A stretch of DNA of 64,000 bases from Sphagnum magellanicum. Taxonomy: Eukaryota; Streptophyta; Sphagnopsida; Sphagnales; Sphagnaceae. Position 1 is the first letter of the stretch. Every line of letters starts with the position of its first letter. The notes beneath the pieces were generated by a model. It was not told the DNA's origin. It saw only the letters and a list, made by a program, of their open reading frames with translations, and made no database searches. Of this stretch, positions 34,880 through 47,822 are shown in pieces. Made by a program: the position numbers and the translations under genes. The stretch is from assembly GCA_021904315.1 (NCBI GenBank), contig CM038922.1, positions 15,847,347-15,911,346 on the forward strand, given 5' to 3'.

Positions 34880-35040
34880 CTGTTATAAACCCTCCTACTT
34901 CCACTTCACCTTACCTAGGTAAGTGGGTGAGTACTATAGCTAAGTTGGTAGGGAACGTAAGTGATTGTCATCTAGGTAGGCAAGTAGGTACAGCATCTGG
35001 TGGCTACTACTAAGTAGGTAGATACATTTGGATGGATGAT
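34880..35040. repeat. GTAGGTAAGT-rich dispersed repeat
   Basis: Contains ccttacctaggtaagtgggt, ctaggtaggcaagtaggtac and ctaagtaggtaga. Similar blocks occur at 42330-42475 and 43710-43795, each next to a 'ggtggcta' or 'ggtggtta' motif and, at two of the three sites, near a GGTTCTTTGA block. Confidence 0.55.
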
Positions 35041-35199
35041 ACATAACTAAACATTGTGGTTATCTATGGGACATGAATACAATGAAGGAGTGTTTCATGT
35101 TCACACATCATCCATCCTACATCGTGTGTTGATAGGTGCTGGTTCACCCTAGCTTCATTTGCATGGGTTGAATGAAGCGGAAATGGCAAAGATCTTAAG

Positions 35200-38100
35200 A
35201 TAAGCCTTGCTTTACACTTTCACCTTACCAAGAGCAAAACCCACAAAAAGGGGGGAAGGCAACAAACAACTGCATCACATCATAAACACAGAATCAAGGT
35301 AGTACAAAGGGGGCTGGAGAGACCATTTCATGGTCCCATCCCAGCGAGTGAACAGTCCAGAAAACACCAAGTGAAGATGAAATCAGCCCTAATCAAGGCT
35401 AGATTGGCCTTAGCCTCAAGGGTCTCATGAGTCCTAGTACTAGAAAGGTCTTTCTAGGCAGCCATCCCTGCCTCAACAATGGAGACCCAAGCCTGCCTGA
35501 AAATCTTAAAGCTAGAGTAAGTGTCCTCAAAATTCTTCCTACATTTATCAGTCCAAAGGAAATAAACATTGAAGCTACATAAAAAATCTAATGGTTGCTT
35601 AGTGCAACAGAACCTTGTTTTAAAATTATGGGCTGAAGGTTGGACTTCCTTGCTCTTGATAGCAATCTCATTGAGGAGGATGAAATTTCAATTGATGATG
35701 ACCTCAAGGGCACCCCAAGCCTGCCAAATTCTCCTAAAAGCATACCAGACCAAGTCCACTTTCTCACACAACAGCAGGTAGTGTTGGGGAGACTCCACCA
35801 AACCCATCGGGCAGACTTGGCATGAGGGTTGGATGCCCAACTTTTGTAGCCATGTGCCCGTAGGAAGGCCTCTATTCAAAATGAGCCATATGAGGGTATC
35901 CACTCTATGGGGTCTAGAGAAGTGCCACAACCTTGTAAAGATCTACTATTTTGAAGTTGGGGAGTTTTCAAGTTTAGCAATGAGCTTGGAAGCTTGAGAA
36001 ACGATCGTTGATAAGGTTTTGTATCCCTTCTTTGAACTATAACAAAAAAAGGGGGCAATGCCCAGAATGGGGAGGTCTTTCCACATCCATTCACCAAGAT
36101 CCCACGAAAGCTCCTAAATGAATCCAAAGTCAAAAAGCCAAAAATTGGCGTCTTTGGGGGTAGTCCACCTTATCCTTGCAAGCCTTGAAGGTTTACGTTA
36201 CCTTGCCTTGGTAAAAAACCCTAACCAAAATAAGTTCCTTGTTTGGTTGATTTATCTCATCTGGGCTTATTTTTTTCAGCAGACCATGAACTACTTCCCT
36301 CTCGTACTCCTTAGTTTCCAAGTATGCAAGATTGATGCCGATGATCTTGTAGACCCAGGATATAACTTCTTTGGCTCCTCTTCATTTTGGGCTGACCCAG
36401 TCCCCAATGTGAAGAGAAGTTGATGCAGAATCGGGGTTCCGAGGGAACACAAAGATAATTTTGTTCCTATTCAGCACATTTGCTGAGTGTTTTTACAAAC
36501 TTAAAGTGGCCATAGGTTTCCAAGCCTTAGTTTTAACATCCCAGATGTGTTTCAATTTGGTGATTCCTTTGTTTGCCAAAGGTTTCCCCTCACTTCTACT
36601 CCCAGCCCTGAATGGCCCACCCCTGGAGCTCAAGACTTGGAGATTTCCCAAATATGGGTTGCCTCAAGATTTTCGCCAAGGAGGAGGGGTCAGGTTTGTT
36701 TAACCCTCCTCTAATATTTATCCACCACGCTCCAGGGATTCCCTTCCATAAGGAATAAAAGTTTTTGGGGCTTAATAACCCCAAACAGCCAGTTGATGTC
36801 ACTTGGCCATGGGGCGGATGTCCTCCCTACTGACTGAACCTGTTCCACGTTGTGCCTTAGTAGCTATTTCCATGGTTCAACCTCTGAAGAAGAGAGCCCT
36901 CCAATAAGAAATTTAACCAGCAGAGCCTCTAATTGGGCGCTAGGGTCAATTAAACCTGAGCTCCCCTTAGTAGTGGGCTAACAAAAGATGACCCAGCTGA
37001 TCTTGGCGCATTTTTTTTGTAATCCTCCTCCCCAAATGAAATTCCTGATCACCTCCTTGATTTGTGTGATCATTCTTGCATTAAGGTTTCAACACACTGC
37101 TGAGTACCACATTGAGGATAGGAGAACTTGGTTTGCTATCAGAATTCTCCCAGTAAAGGACAGACAATTATTTCCCCAGGATGTAAGTTTTTTTTTAAGG
37201 AATCCAAAAGTTTGACAAGTTGGCTTTCGTTGCTAGGTGAAATCCAATTTGCACCCCTAAATATCTCGTGCCCTCCCCGTCTACAACCCACTTCAACTTT
37301 ATGTCTTGCCCCCAATTCCAAACCTTTCCAGTCTTTGCAGCCCAAATTGCACAAGATTTGTGCCAATTAATATGTCTCCGGACACAAGGCAGAATGTGTC
37401 TAAAACCTTCTTTGCTTTATCCATGTTGTCCTTTGTACCCTTCAGATAGAAGGCCGTATCATCAGCAAAAGTCTGGTCCCTAAACAATCCCCCTTTGGGG
37501 AGGCAACCCTCAACTTCTACCTTGGGGTCTTGCAACATGTACGTTAAGACATCAATAACTAAGATAAAGAGGTAAGGGGCCAGGGGGCAGCCCTGCCTCA
37601 CCTATCTATGTAGGCTAAACGCTTCCCCTATTTCCCCATTGATTTCGATTTTAGAAATGGAGTGCCAATATAAGGTTGAAACTCATTTCACCAACATTGC
37701 TATGTATGCTTGAAGTAGGGTGGGTGTCACATCTTTTGAATCCTCCTAGAAAAATTCCATTGGAAGACTGTCCCTGCCTGCTGCCTTGCCCCTACACATT
37801 GCTGCTAAAGGTCCAAGGTTTTGATCAGCTCCTTGTTGATCAAGTTTGAGACCTTGTTGGGGATTGAGGCCCAGCAATCCATCTGGGCAGCTAACCTATT
37901 ATCTGATTTTGGTTCAACTTTATATAATGGGAAGTAAAACTAGGTTATGTGGTTAACTAGGTCTTCCTACCTTGTTATTGTGGATTCCCCATCCACAAGC
38001 TCCTTGATGAGGACCTTTTTCTTTCCTGCCTTATGGAAATAAAAAAACAGTTAGAACATCTATCTCCATACCTTGACCAACTGGTGGTTGAGGTGTGGTT

Positions 38101-38260
38101 AGATCTTTCTACAGTCTTGGAAGAATTCTATTAGCCTATCTTAGAAGTTTGAGAAGATCTCCCTGATTTGTGGATTTTTTGGGTCTTTTCGGAGCTGAGT
38201 TTTAGCCAAACAGATTGGCCTCACCTAGAATGGAGGTGCAACATGTACTTGGTGAATAAT
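35200..38260 (-). pseudogene. Decayed LINE (non-LTR) retrotransposon, reverse transcriptase and zinc-binding region
   Basis: Reading the minus strand: 37601-37299 encodes the palm region MRQGCPLAPYLFILVIDVL with catalytic FADD (37458-37469) in FADDTAFYLKGT. 37100-37000 carries NQVLLSSMWYSAVCW and RNFIWGGGLQKK in another frame. 36802-36596 carries the GIPGAWW region. 35930-35688 carries the C-terminal zinc-binding part NRGLPTGTW, then CQVCP and ESPQHYLLLCE. This order is that of plant LINEs. Multiple frameshifts and stops separate the blocks. The 35200-35430 part looks like the 3' UTR (tctccagcccccttt in sense). No 5' endonuclease domain was found. Confidence 0.9.
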
Positions 38261-39386
38261 TAATAGAAACCTTCAGATATTTCAAGCCCAATTGTTTTGC
38301 CTTTATTGCCTTCCAAGCTTATTTGAAGTTTAATTTAATGCAGCATTAACCATTAGCTTAAGCCAAAAAATGACAAAAAATTGGCTTGCAAACAATGAGG
38401 TGAGGCAAAATGCACCCAAGGTGGTCAAGTTTTGTTTCTTTTGGGGAGGGCAGCCTTATTGTTTTTTTTATGGGGTTGTTGCATTAAGTTCCCATTGTGT
38501 TCCCATCATGTTCCTAATGGGTTCTCAACCTGTTCCCCTTAAGTTTTCAATATTTTCCCAAATAATTCCTCACTTTATCCCATAACCTTTGCCCGACATT
38601 CTATTCTTGTAAGTTGTAATCTATACAAACAGCTCAAAGAAGGAAACTCCAACATTATTTTTGTTTGTGATGGGTCCAATCAAAGATGCCCATCACAAAA
38701 GGGCAAAAAAGACTTTGGGGGCATGTTAATTCCTTAATGTTATAAGGTACAACATAAAACCAAAGTTACAACTTGTTACAACATAGCCTCATTTAACCTT
38801 CATAAATGTTAATAATTATAGTTACAAGCCCTCAAACTGCATCAACCTAAAATGATACATACATGTGATTCATGGCTAGTGTTGTGTGATTTTTTGAATT
38901 TTTCAAGAACCACAAGTTCCAATTCTTTAAATATTCTAGAATCAAAAAACAGTTGGACCTTGTTCTTTGAAAAAACTCAAAATGAAAGTGTGGAATGAAA
39001 GGAAGTAGATGATGGTTTTCTAAAAATGAAAACCTAATGAAAAATTGAACGCAGATAGTGATAAGAAAGCGAGTAGTTGATGTGTCTTTTTATTTTTGTG
39101 TGTGAGTGTTTGTTTGTTGTAGGTTAATGGATTTGAAGAATTTTGTGATATTGCTCTGTGTGAATTATGTTGTGATGGTGGAGGAGCCAAGCAAGTTCTT
39201 TTGTTGCGGAGCTCTTGATGGTTAATGGTCATGGTAGGGTCACCGAGATGCTTCATTGGTTGTTTCTAAAGGGAGTGCTCGCAATGGAGATGATAAATGG
39301 TGGACTGTGGAAAGCCAAGTATCAAACTTCTTGTAATTAGTTTGTGTTGTGGTGATATAGGCTAAGTTTTAATGACGTGTTGCTTA

Positions 39387-39542
39387 GCATTGTGATTGTT
39401 TGAAACAAATGCCCATAGTTGACTTGTAAATTAATTCCCAACTTCAATTACTTTTTGCTACTTGGCATTGTGATTGTTTGAGACGAATGCCCATAGTTGG
39501 CTTGTAAAGTAATTCCCAACTTCAGTTACTTTTTGCTACCTA
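39387..39542. repeat. Tandem duplication, two 78-bp units
   Basis: Units 39387-39464 and 39465-39542 both begin gcattgtgattgtttga and include atgcccatagttg and taattcccaacttca. They differ at only a handful of positions, so this is relatively young. Confidence 0.9.
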
Positions 39543-40164
39543 GTGAAGTCAAGAGATTAGATAGACATAGAGTAGAGACATGAATAAAAAACATGGGTCT
39601 AGTGGAAATGACCAAGATCCCTAAAGGGATAAATGGCCAGCCTGAATAAGGCATCAAGTTTGTTTGTGAGGTTTTAAGAGTTGGATTGGTAAACCAAGCC
39701 ATTTGTATTCAAGAAAAGACATTCATTTGTTAAAAACTCTAAGAGGGTCATCTTGTATCATCATGAGGAATTTGAAAATGGAAATCCATAATGGTGTCTA
39801 CGTTTGACCTAATCCAGTCAAATTTCTAGAATGCATCAGTGGGAGAATTTGGGTTTTGAAATAAACATGGTAGATGATGCCAAGTGAGACCATGATAGTC
39901 ATATGGAAAAAAAGTCCAGAAAGGATTGATCCATCGGATCTAAAGTCCCTATCATGTTTTTTTGAGGTTTATAATATTGAGTAGGATTAGGAATTGCTAT
40001 GATTATCTGGTTGTTGTAATATTATAGTAGGATTTATATATGAACTTGTGTCATTTTTGTTTGTTGAACTATTAGAACAAAGTATAGAATTATGTTGCTA
40101 ACCAGACATATTTGTGGTGTGTGTGTGTGTTGTCCAACATAAAAACAAGGCTTTTGTAGAGGTG

Positions 40165-40290
40165 TGCATAAAAAACCATTGGTTTTGGTTATTTCAAGAA
40201 CCTCAAAGAACCAATAGTCTTCATGAAATAACTAGCAAAGAACCTGCAATTCTTTGACTAGTTCTTTGACCTTTTCATTTTTGAGAACCA
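40165..40290. repeat. GGTTCTTTGA-rich dispersed repeat, copy at 40 kb
   Basis: Reads ccattggttttggttatttcaag, aacctcaaagaaccaatag, gcaaagaacctgcaattctttg, then ttctttgaccttttcatttttgagaacc; the closing motif recurs at 49972-49992. Confidence 0.6.
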
Positions 40291-41639
40291 ATATGTAAGT
40301 GGTTATATACCAAGATTGATGAGGAATGAATATGTGTGTAACCAAAATTGATGGTGTGATTTAATTGGCACTAGCTACCATGTTATGCAACATCTAGAAC
40401 AATCCATACAAACTAATGAGTCTTTTTTATTCATAAGATCCCTAAACCATGGTTTCCACTTATCAACACCACACCATCACAAGAACAACATAGTTGTATT
40501 CTATAAACAAACAATGATTTTAATCAACCTTGATGACACTAACTAGAGAGATTGGATCAAACTCTCTTTGTTCTCCACTCTCGTCAATTGAAAGGTATCA
40601 TCCCATGGTTCAGCAATATAAAACCCAAAGTGTCAAAATCTTGCTTTTTATTGATGAAAATCTTTCCCCCCCTAATGCACAACAATTCCCCTTTATTGTG
40701 ATCCTCCCAAGACTCCAAATTCTAACCCAAGACCCTTAAATATGGGACCTATCAGACATTAAACTTTAGGCTTGGTCATCACTTCCAATTTTTTGGTTTT
40801 TGCTTAAGGAAAACCTAAAAAAACACAATTCCTATATTCAGTTCGACAACTTAGAGACCATTGGTGCTTATGCAGCAAAAAAAAGATTTAAGATATATTG
40901 TCTTTTTGTAGAAATTGAATCACCAAAACAAAACTAATGAAATGTATTTAATTTTTTTTTGAAGTTCTACCCATAGCTTATTCACTTATATCATTATTGA
41001 CACTCCTTATTGCAATCCTCCATCACATTTCCTCCACGCAACACTTCCACACAAATCTTATCAACCAACACACATGACTTAGTGACAAACCAAATATAGA
41101 AGATATAACAAAGTAATATCTTCCCTCTTGCCAATTTTCCATTATCATCAATCTTCATGAACAAACAACCCAAAGGTGACGGTCACATCCCCATGTAGAA
41201 AGGCACAAAAATTAAAACCCTAAAAATGTCTTACCTTTTATAGGACATGCCTTTAGGTCACATGTGTTCCTAATTTTAAAAATTGCCCAACAATGCTAAG
41301 GACCTTGCACTTGTCTTAATTTATGTTTTGCCCAAAATACATCATGCCACTGAATTCCAATATGAGAAACAAAAATGACTTCCCTTTTAGTATCACAATC
41401 TTTATATTGCACTTATGGAATTTGTGGATGAAGTATAATTTAAAGGTGGAATAAAAGGTGTTGGTGATAATGAAAGCTTGGAATGAAAGGAAACCAACAT
41501 AAGTGGGGTAGTTAGTAATTATGTTAACAAAAGGATTGGGATTACATGTTCTCCTAGAATGTGCAAATGATATATAAAACTTTCTTCCAAATGTGACAAT
41601 CATTTGGTTAATTGAATTGTGCTAAATGCATGTCAAGGT

Positions 41640-41830
41640 TTTTTATTTCAATTTTGTGATGCAACCAAACAATCATTCATCCATAAGAATATTCAGCCAA
41701 ATCGGTTATAAATCAGGTATGAATTTTTTTATAAAAATAATCTTTGTATATTTTGGCTACATGTTGGAGCCTATTGTAGAAATTTGGCAATTTCATTTCT
41801 ATTTTTTTCAAAATCTGATGAATCATGGAT
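41640..41830 (+). repeat. Dispersed repeat, TTTTGTGATG family, copy 4
   Basis: tttcaattttgtgatgcaac, aatcattcatccataagaat and attcagccaaat match the other copies. The right half (ttttggctacatgttggagc) matches 30061-30080. Confidence 0.6.
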
Positions 41831-42329
41831 TTTTTTTATTACCCCAAAAAAAACACTAGTGCATGTTAATTTTTTTATTTTGGAAATAACTAGGGTTAGG
41901 GCTTTTCTTTGTGATCCCCAAAAAAACATTATTCTTTAATGTTGGAAATAACTAAGATTACACATAAACCTCATGGGTGGTAAACTTTCCCAATTTGATC
42001 AATCCAAAATAAATTGGTTTACTATTATTATAGGAAGCTTGTTATTTGCTTATCATGCCTTTGGTAAGGTGCTAGGCAATGCACCAAACATAATGGGCAA
42101 GGGTGAGGAAGGGATTTTGTTTTTGAAATGCCCTTCAAACAAAAAAGAAAAAATAAATAAATGTTGCATAACATGCCCTCCATGTACACTAAAGAAAATT
42201 GGGGTAGGTCTTTATGAACAATTGTATGTGAGAAAGATAACTTTATATTACCTTGCAGCCTTATGACTCAACTGTGGATGAACTGTAATTGAATTGCCAA
42301 GGTTAGCCTTAATAACCTATCCTATAAAC

Positions 42330-42475
42330 TGTACTACCTTCCCCTACCTAGGTAACTAAGCATGTAAATTACCTAGGCATCTTCATAGGCAAATAGGCAA
42401 GGATGTAAGTGGTTATTCTGTAAGTAGGTAAATATTAAATAGGTCATGCACTTGGTGGTTATAACACAGCTTGAT
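42330..42475. repeat. GTAGGTAAGT-rich dispersed repeat, second copy
   Basis: cccctacctaggtaactaag, ggatgtaagtggttattctg and taagtaggtaaa align with 34895-35025 and 43725-43760. Confidence 0.5.
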
Positions 42476-43709
42476 GCATGAAGATGGTTAAAATGTAACC
42501 AAAAACTGTGACATTCTAATCACAAAACATAACTACTACAAACCAATAGTTCAAAAGTTGCAAAAACACAAGAACATCTATACTGAATGATATCATTTAT
42601 TCTATAACTTCTAATTACATGTTAACTTATGTAATCAATCATAATCTACAAGTCATGAGAGATCAAATTGTTTCGATCTCTTTCTCAATGAGCCCACTAG
42701 GCATATTATTGGCAATGCCAACAGTTACAAAATCCCCCCCCCCACGACTCTCATGAAATTGTGTTCCAATTGAATAGACAATGCCATATCCCTGTACATA
42801 GACTAACTTATGAACTTGAACCAAAACCAAAAACCCCACACATCCTAATACAACAAAATCACATATGCTCCCACAAAACAACAATGAAACATATAGCAAT
42901 TCAGAAAGTTGGACAAAATAAAACCAATGAACTAGATGGTTTTTTAACAATTTTTTTCACAACCAGCCATACCCCCATAAATCAAAGCTTCCTTTTGAAG
43001 CTCCCACATTTGTGGATGTTTTCTCTCCTTAAATCACTAGCTCAACACAACTGTCACAGAATTCCCACAATAACCCCAACACATTTTAATACAAAAATTA
43101 CCATTGACTGCTGATGAAATCTCTAGAGATTTTCATCACTTCCCCCAACGTGACTCCTAAGTCTATTGCTACTTCTATCATTGTTCCTTTGAAATGTATG
43201 GCGCAATGGAAAATTCATTGCTCCAAAGGTAGGTGGTCAATAATGATTGGGCATTCTTCCCTTATTGTCCCTCTAATATTCTATAAACTATCAAACTATT
43301 GGGTTCTTACTTTCAAACACCATCCACACTACTACCAAAACAAAAGAAAGAAGAAAACTTAGATGCCTCAGCACCATTGTGCTGCTATTCGTATTCTATG
43401 AATGCTAAGCTCCATGATGAGCATCTTCCAAAAACCAACGCAACAACATCTTGACAACAGTTCAAACTTGTTCAAAATCAACACATTAGACACAACTCCT
43501 ACACCAAGTGCTATTGAAAAACCCGATCACCGTTACAATGCCACTGAACATAGCCTGTAGCAAAGAAATCACCAAAAAACAAAACAAATTGTCCACAAGA
43601 ACACCTCCTCTTTTTAGCATCAACTACCACACTTTTGTTATCTTCCACTTTCGACAGTTGACAACACTATTACATCCAATTAGGTTTTCATTAACCCTGA
43701 TTCTGTACC

Positions 43710-44150
43710 ATAAGTACGAAGAATGTAAGTGGTTACAATGTAGGTAGGTAAGTAGTTAAGGGAATTTGGTGGCTACAAGGTAAAAGAGGTGCATGACAAT
43801 AGTTAGTACCAATGTGAGGTGGGCATTTGATTTTTATAATTCTTGCCAGTTCTGGGGTATTTGGGAAAAAGAAAAAACTCAGATTGAAAGAACCATCGGT
43901 TCTGGATATCAAAAAGTTCAAAGAACCTCCAAGTTTCATGAAAGAACCAGAAAAGACCCAACAGGTTTTAAGGCAGTTATTTGGCTTTTTGAAAAAGTTG
44001 AAATCTACGGTTATATATAATAAGTAGGTATCTGATTTTTGATAATCACAGTTATATGAAAATCGGGTATTTGATTTTTTGATAACCATGAATATCAACT
44101 TTAATACTCAGACTGATACCCAGTGAGGGTTTGGTGCCATTTCTAATACC
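43710..44150 (-). repeat. GTAGGTAAGT block joined to a GGTTCTTTGA block
   Basis: 43725-43760 holds gaatgtaagtggttacaatgtaggtaggtaagt. 43880-44000 holds gaaccatcggttctgg, caaagaacctccaag and gaaagaaccag. 44130-44149 ends tggtgccatttctaatacc, the inverse of the start of the 33950-34220 copy. The same two blocks lying together at 34 and 44 kb suggests one composite element. Confidence 0.6.
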
Positions 44151-44497
44151 TGCCCTCTCTGGTTAGTGCATAGATCAAGTCTCCAAGCTCATAAGGGTTG
44201 ATTGCTAACAAGCTTGACATTTTTCTAATAAAGACGCACAGTTTGCAGCTCAGGGTTAAATTGCCACATAATCAACAGGAAGGTCAATCTTGCTGGTGTG
44301 TTGCATTCTGATGTGTTGCATTCTTGCTGATGTGTTGTCTCTGAAGAGGGCTTGTTATGAAAAATAATGGTCAGCTTGATTTGCCTTCCCTGTTGATTAT
44401 GTCCCATAACCAGCTTGAGGCCACTGGGCACCAGATATAGTCTCAGTGCTCATGCACCTCGACTATATCCAGTAGCCAGCATCCTCTCGCTGGATAT

Positions 44498-45057
44498 CTA
44501 GTCCTTGTGGATGAAAGACGTGCGAAAAAATCTTGCAGAGACAGAGGGCCTTCCAGAATCTACATCAAAGCTTTGGCAACAGGCTTCTTCCGTACAGGTT
44601 TGATGGCATTGGAATATGGGAGTGTGACCATATCTACCCAACTTCTGTACTTCTGACCTCTGATACCTGAGCATAATTCTGGAGATCATGGTGCTTATTG
44701 TTGGTGGCAAGCTTGGTGGTGGCTTGAAGCAGCATAGTTATGTTGGGCGCTCAGGTTTGTCATTTTAAGGTGCAAAGGTGTTGTGTTGAAGGAAGGTGGG
44801 GTGGGAGCAAAAATTCAAATGTTTGTAGTCTTTGATCTTGAAATCCATTTTCTAAATTTTTGCATGTTAGTGGGAGCGAGAGTTATTCCCTGCTTTTGTT
44901 CAGCAACTAGGCTTGGACCTCTTCTTTGGAATTCATGGAGCAAAGTGGTTAACAATTTGTTGCCCTGAGCATTAAATTTGAGAATTGTCACATCTGGGTC
45001 AATGTCATGCATTATGAAATTGATGCCCAACAATCTGAAATTAACAAAGTCACACAC
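44498..45057 (-). pseudogene. Gene-like fragment encoding a proline/basic segment, family not certain
   Basis: 45057-44815 encodes DIDPDVTILKFNAQGNKLL and then LLHEFQRRGPSLVAEQKQ, with a good acceptor (tttcag|ATTG) just upstream at about 45036. After a stop and frame change, 44720-44660 reads KPPPSLPPTISTMISRIMLR, and a third frame about 44640-44540 reads SNAIKPVRKKPVAKALM. The composition is far more protein-like than the surrounding repeats. It reminds me of an uncharacterised plant family with an LRYRPIAPKP motif, but I cannot confirm that. It could be a real gene with small introns, a broken gene, or a captured fragment. Confidence 0.35.
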
Positions 45058-47379
45058 ATAAAATCATGCGCAAAAGTGATGTCGTAAGATTTGAGAGACA
45101 CTCTTTGGGGTCGTTTTTTCGACAAATTTTCACACTATGACAACCAAAAGAAATTGGATTTTTGGGGAATTTTTTGAAAGTGTAAATTCAGAAATAATGA
45201 TAAAATATTGAAAAAAAATCGCCAAACTTTGGAAACTGCAAAATTGAAAAAAAGAAAAGAAAAAAAAGCTGTGCTCTAAACATGAAAAGATTGGAATGTG
45301 TTCATATGAACTGAGTTCAAACAACAAATACCAACTCCAGAAAACTAATATTGTACAGTGAATACTAAATACTTGACATCAATGTTCACATAGTAAGCAT
45401 AGTGATATTAGTTGTTAACTTGGATCCTTGGTAGTGATAGAAGAAAATGGCCTGGAGTTTGTTGAACAAATGTAATAATAATAGAGCAGTAGACTGAGGT
45501 TGACATCATAATTTTGAGCTGCTCTTTTGTGTTGTGCAGCTCTGAAGCAGAAAGCCTTTCATCATGATTTGTATGCATGGTGACTATTTTTGGCTCATTT
45601 GTTAATGTGAAACTTTGGGGACAATCAACTATGGGTGTCTCTGTGTGAGGCCTGTGTCAGGTTGATTTTACTGCTGGATACTTGGGCCTAGGAGAATACA
45701 CCAGTGTTGTGCAGCTATCCTATAATCGGCATCCTCAAAATAACAAAAACTTTATAAGATAACTGCCAAAAAATCTATTGTTCTTGCTTGTTCTTCCATG
45801 AAAACCACAGGTTCTTTGAGTTCTTGAAATAGTTCCAGGCAAGGGTGAGGCCATTCCATGACATTAAGGTCTGGAGTAGCAGATTCTGGCCCGGTTTTTT
45901 AAAAATTCATGTTCAAGAGACACATTTTGGAAACTATTACAAGTGTATGATCATCACTGGAAGATTATGTCATATAATGTGGTCATGAAGTGACATTATC
46001 TGTCACCAAATCTTGACCTTAATTTTACTAGATACAACAACTCATGCAAGATTTTTCTGCAACTAATATAAGTCCTCTAATGCATCACAGTGGATGAATT
46101 TGTGGGTTTTTATAGTTGGCACTCTTCATCAATGTTTCAATATATCAAGGGGAGAAACTATTCAGATGCATGTGAAGGTTTGATGCCTAGTTGATTCACT
46201 TCAAGTATGGAGTATATTTTATTTGACTTTTAAAGTTCAAGTACAAGAGTGCATAACTCTTTTGAAAACTTCAAAAAGAAATTTTCAAAATTATTCCTTA
46301 GAATTTTTTGAAATTTTAGAATTTGAACTCTCTAGAATTTGCCAAAAGCATGTAAATTGGAATTGCTATAGTGGATTTTGTGTTAATAATGATTGGGCTA
46401 ATTGATGTTCCATGGGAAGTTTAGTCAAATTGATAATCATTTTTGTGCTTAAAATTGGTTTAAACATTTAAGCACAAATTTGAGTTGCACCTAAACATGC
46501 GACTGCACATTCACTTGGGTCTACACTGGTTTAATGCTAGAAGTAGCTTGGACCTTATGGATAGAAATAGATAAACTATGGATGTTCGAACACACCTTCC
46601 ATAGTACCTTGGCAGATTCAACACAAATTGTATTATTTATAAAAATGTTGAAGTTTTCAAAAAACATTTTTTTCAAAGAAAAACTGAGTGTGAAGGAAAA
46701 TCAAATTTTCAAATATTCAAATATGTTCAACATGAAATATTCAAAATTAATTAATTACTTGACAAACTTGTGTTGAAGCTGCCCTTGTACAAGGATATGT
46801 TAAATAGTTAGTGACTTAGAACAAGATTAAAACACTAAGTACTGCGGACTTAAAGCTCTCAGAGCAGGCAATGGGAGGCAAATGACTTGACTTGATATTC
46901 AACTCGTTTCAAACATGTATTTCCCTTGTTATGGATCTCATTTTAGTTTCTACATGTCCAATTTTGGTGTGATTGTGTTTTCAATCTTCAGTGATGGAAT
47001 AAGAACAAGATTCTTATGCATAACCTGAAGTGAAAATATGTTTAAAACTTGCTTAGGTGAATGGCAATACCATAGCATGGACCCATTACTTTTTTCTGGG
47101 AAAACTTTCACAAATCTTTGACCCACAAATCGGATTTCAATCTATTCAAAGTGTTTTTTAACGAAAAACATTGGCTGAAATTTGCCAGATTTTGAAGGAG
47201 AAAATATTTTAAATCACCAGACTTTTAAAATAGGTTGCAGCTGCAGCCAAAAATATTGAAAGATACTTAAACTTTTTATTAGAGCTCCATGTTGTATACT
47301 GTCAGCTGAAAGACAATCTAAAACACTGCGCGCTATCAGTGATGATTAATTATTTTATTTTTTCTTATGTTTTCGTATG

Positions 47380-47690
47380 GTTTTTAATAATTCATCATTA
47401 TTTATGTCAATGTCAAATTTAATTTAAATCAATATACATTTCATGGACATGAAAAGACATATGTTAATTTGTTTTTTCATATCCATGTTGGTGGATAAGG
47501 AAAAAGAGTGAAATAGTTATAAAATGGGGGTATTTTATTAGGAAAGGTGAGAGACAGATATTAAGAAAGTTCATAGGAAAAGGAAGCAATTATTAAAAAA
47601 GAAATGAAAATAGTTAAGCTTGAAAATGAGGTAGTTATTTTTGAAATTGTCTTTGGAATGGTCCTTGGATGATCATACAAAGGATTTCAA
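47380..47690 (-). repeat. Inverted copy of the ~400-bp dispersed element at 29.5 kb
   Basis: Carries catggacatgaaaagacata and ttttttcatatccatg (the palindromic core), then the complement of the 29.5-kb sequence including agttaagcttgaaaatgagg and aattgtctttggaatggtccttgg. Confidence 0.7.
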
Positions 47691-47756
47691 AAAAATCCCC
47701 CCTATACCACTTCCAATTACTTGTCACTGGAACATTTTTACTTTCATATTTACTTT

Positions 47757-47822
47757 AATATAGCCAAATTTTGTTACACTTTTGGATGTTCACCACTTCA
47801 GTACCATCACAAAATTGGAAAA
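47757..47822 (-). repeat. Dispersed repeat, TTTTGTGATG family, inverted short copy
   Basis: The minus strand reads CCAATTTTGTGATGGTACTG, then AAGTGGTGAACATCCAAAAG and TTTGGCTA, in the same order as the plus-strand copies. It is followed by an A-run of about 20 bases (47819-47837 region). Confidence 0.6.

Larger units (their letters stand above)
28878..35199. other. Repeat-rich intergenic stretch with no confirmed gene
   Basis: Apart from the separately listed repeats, MITE and GC-richer segment, no gene is supported. 29130-29330 and 30300-30550 contain short plus-strand frames without recognisable domains. Confidence 0.5.
38261..44497. other. Repeat-rich stretch without a confirmed gene
   Basis: Contains a tandem duplication (39387-39542), dispersed repeats listed separately, a TG run at about 40118-40131, and short unrecognised frames. 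No gene is supported. Confidence 0.5.
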
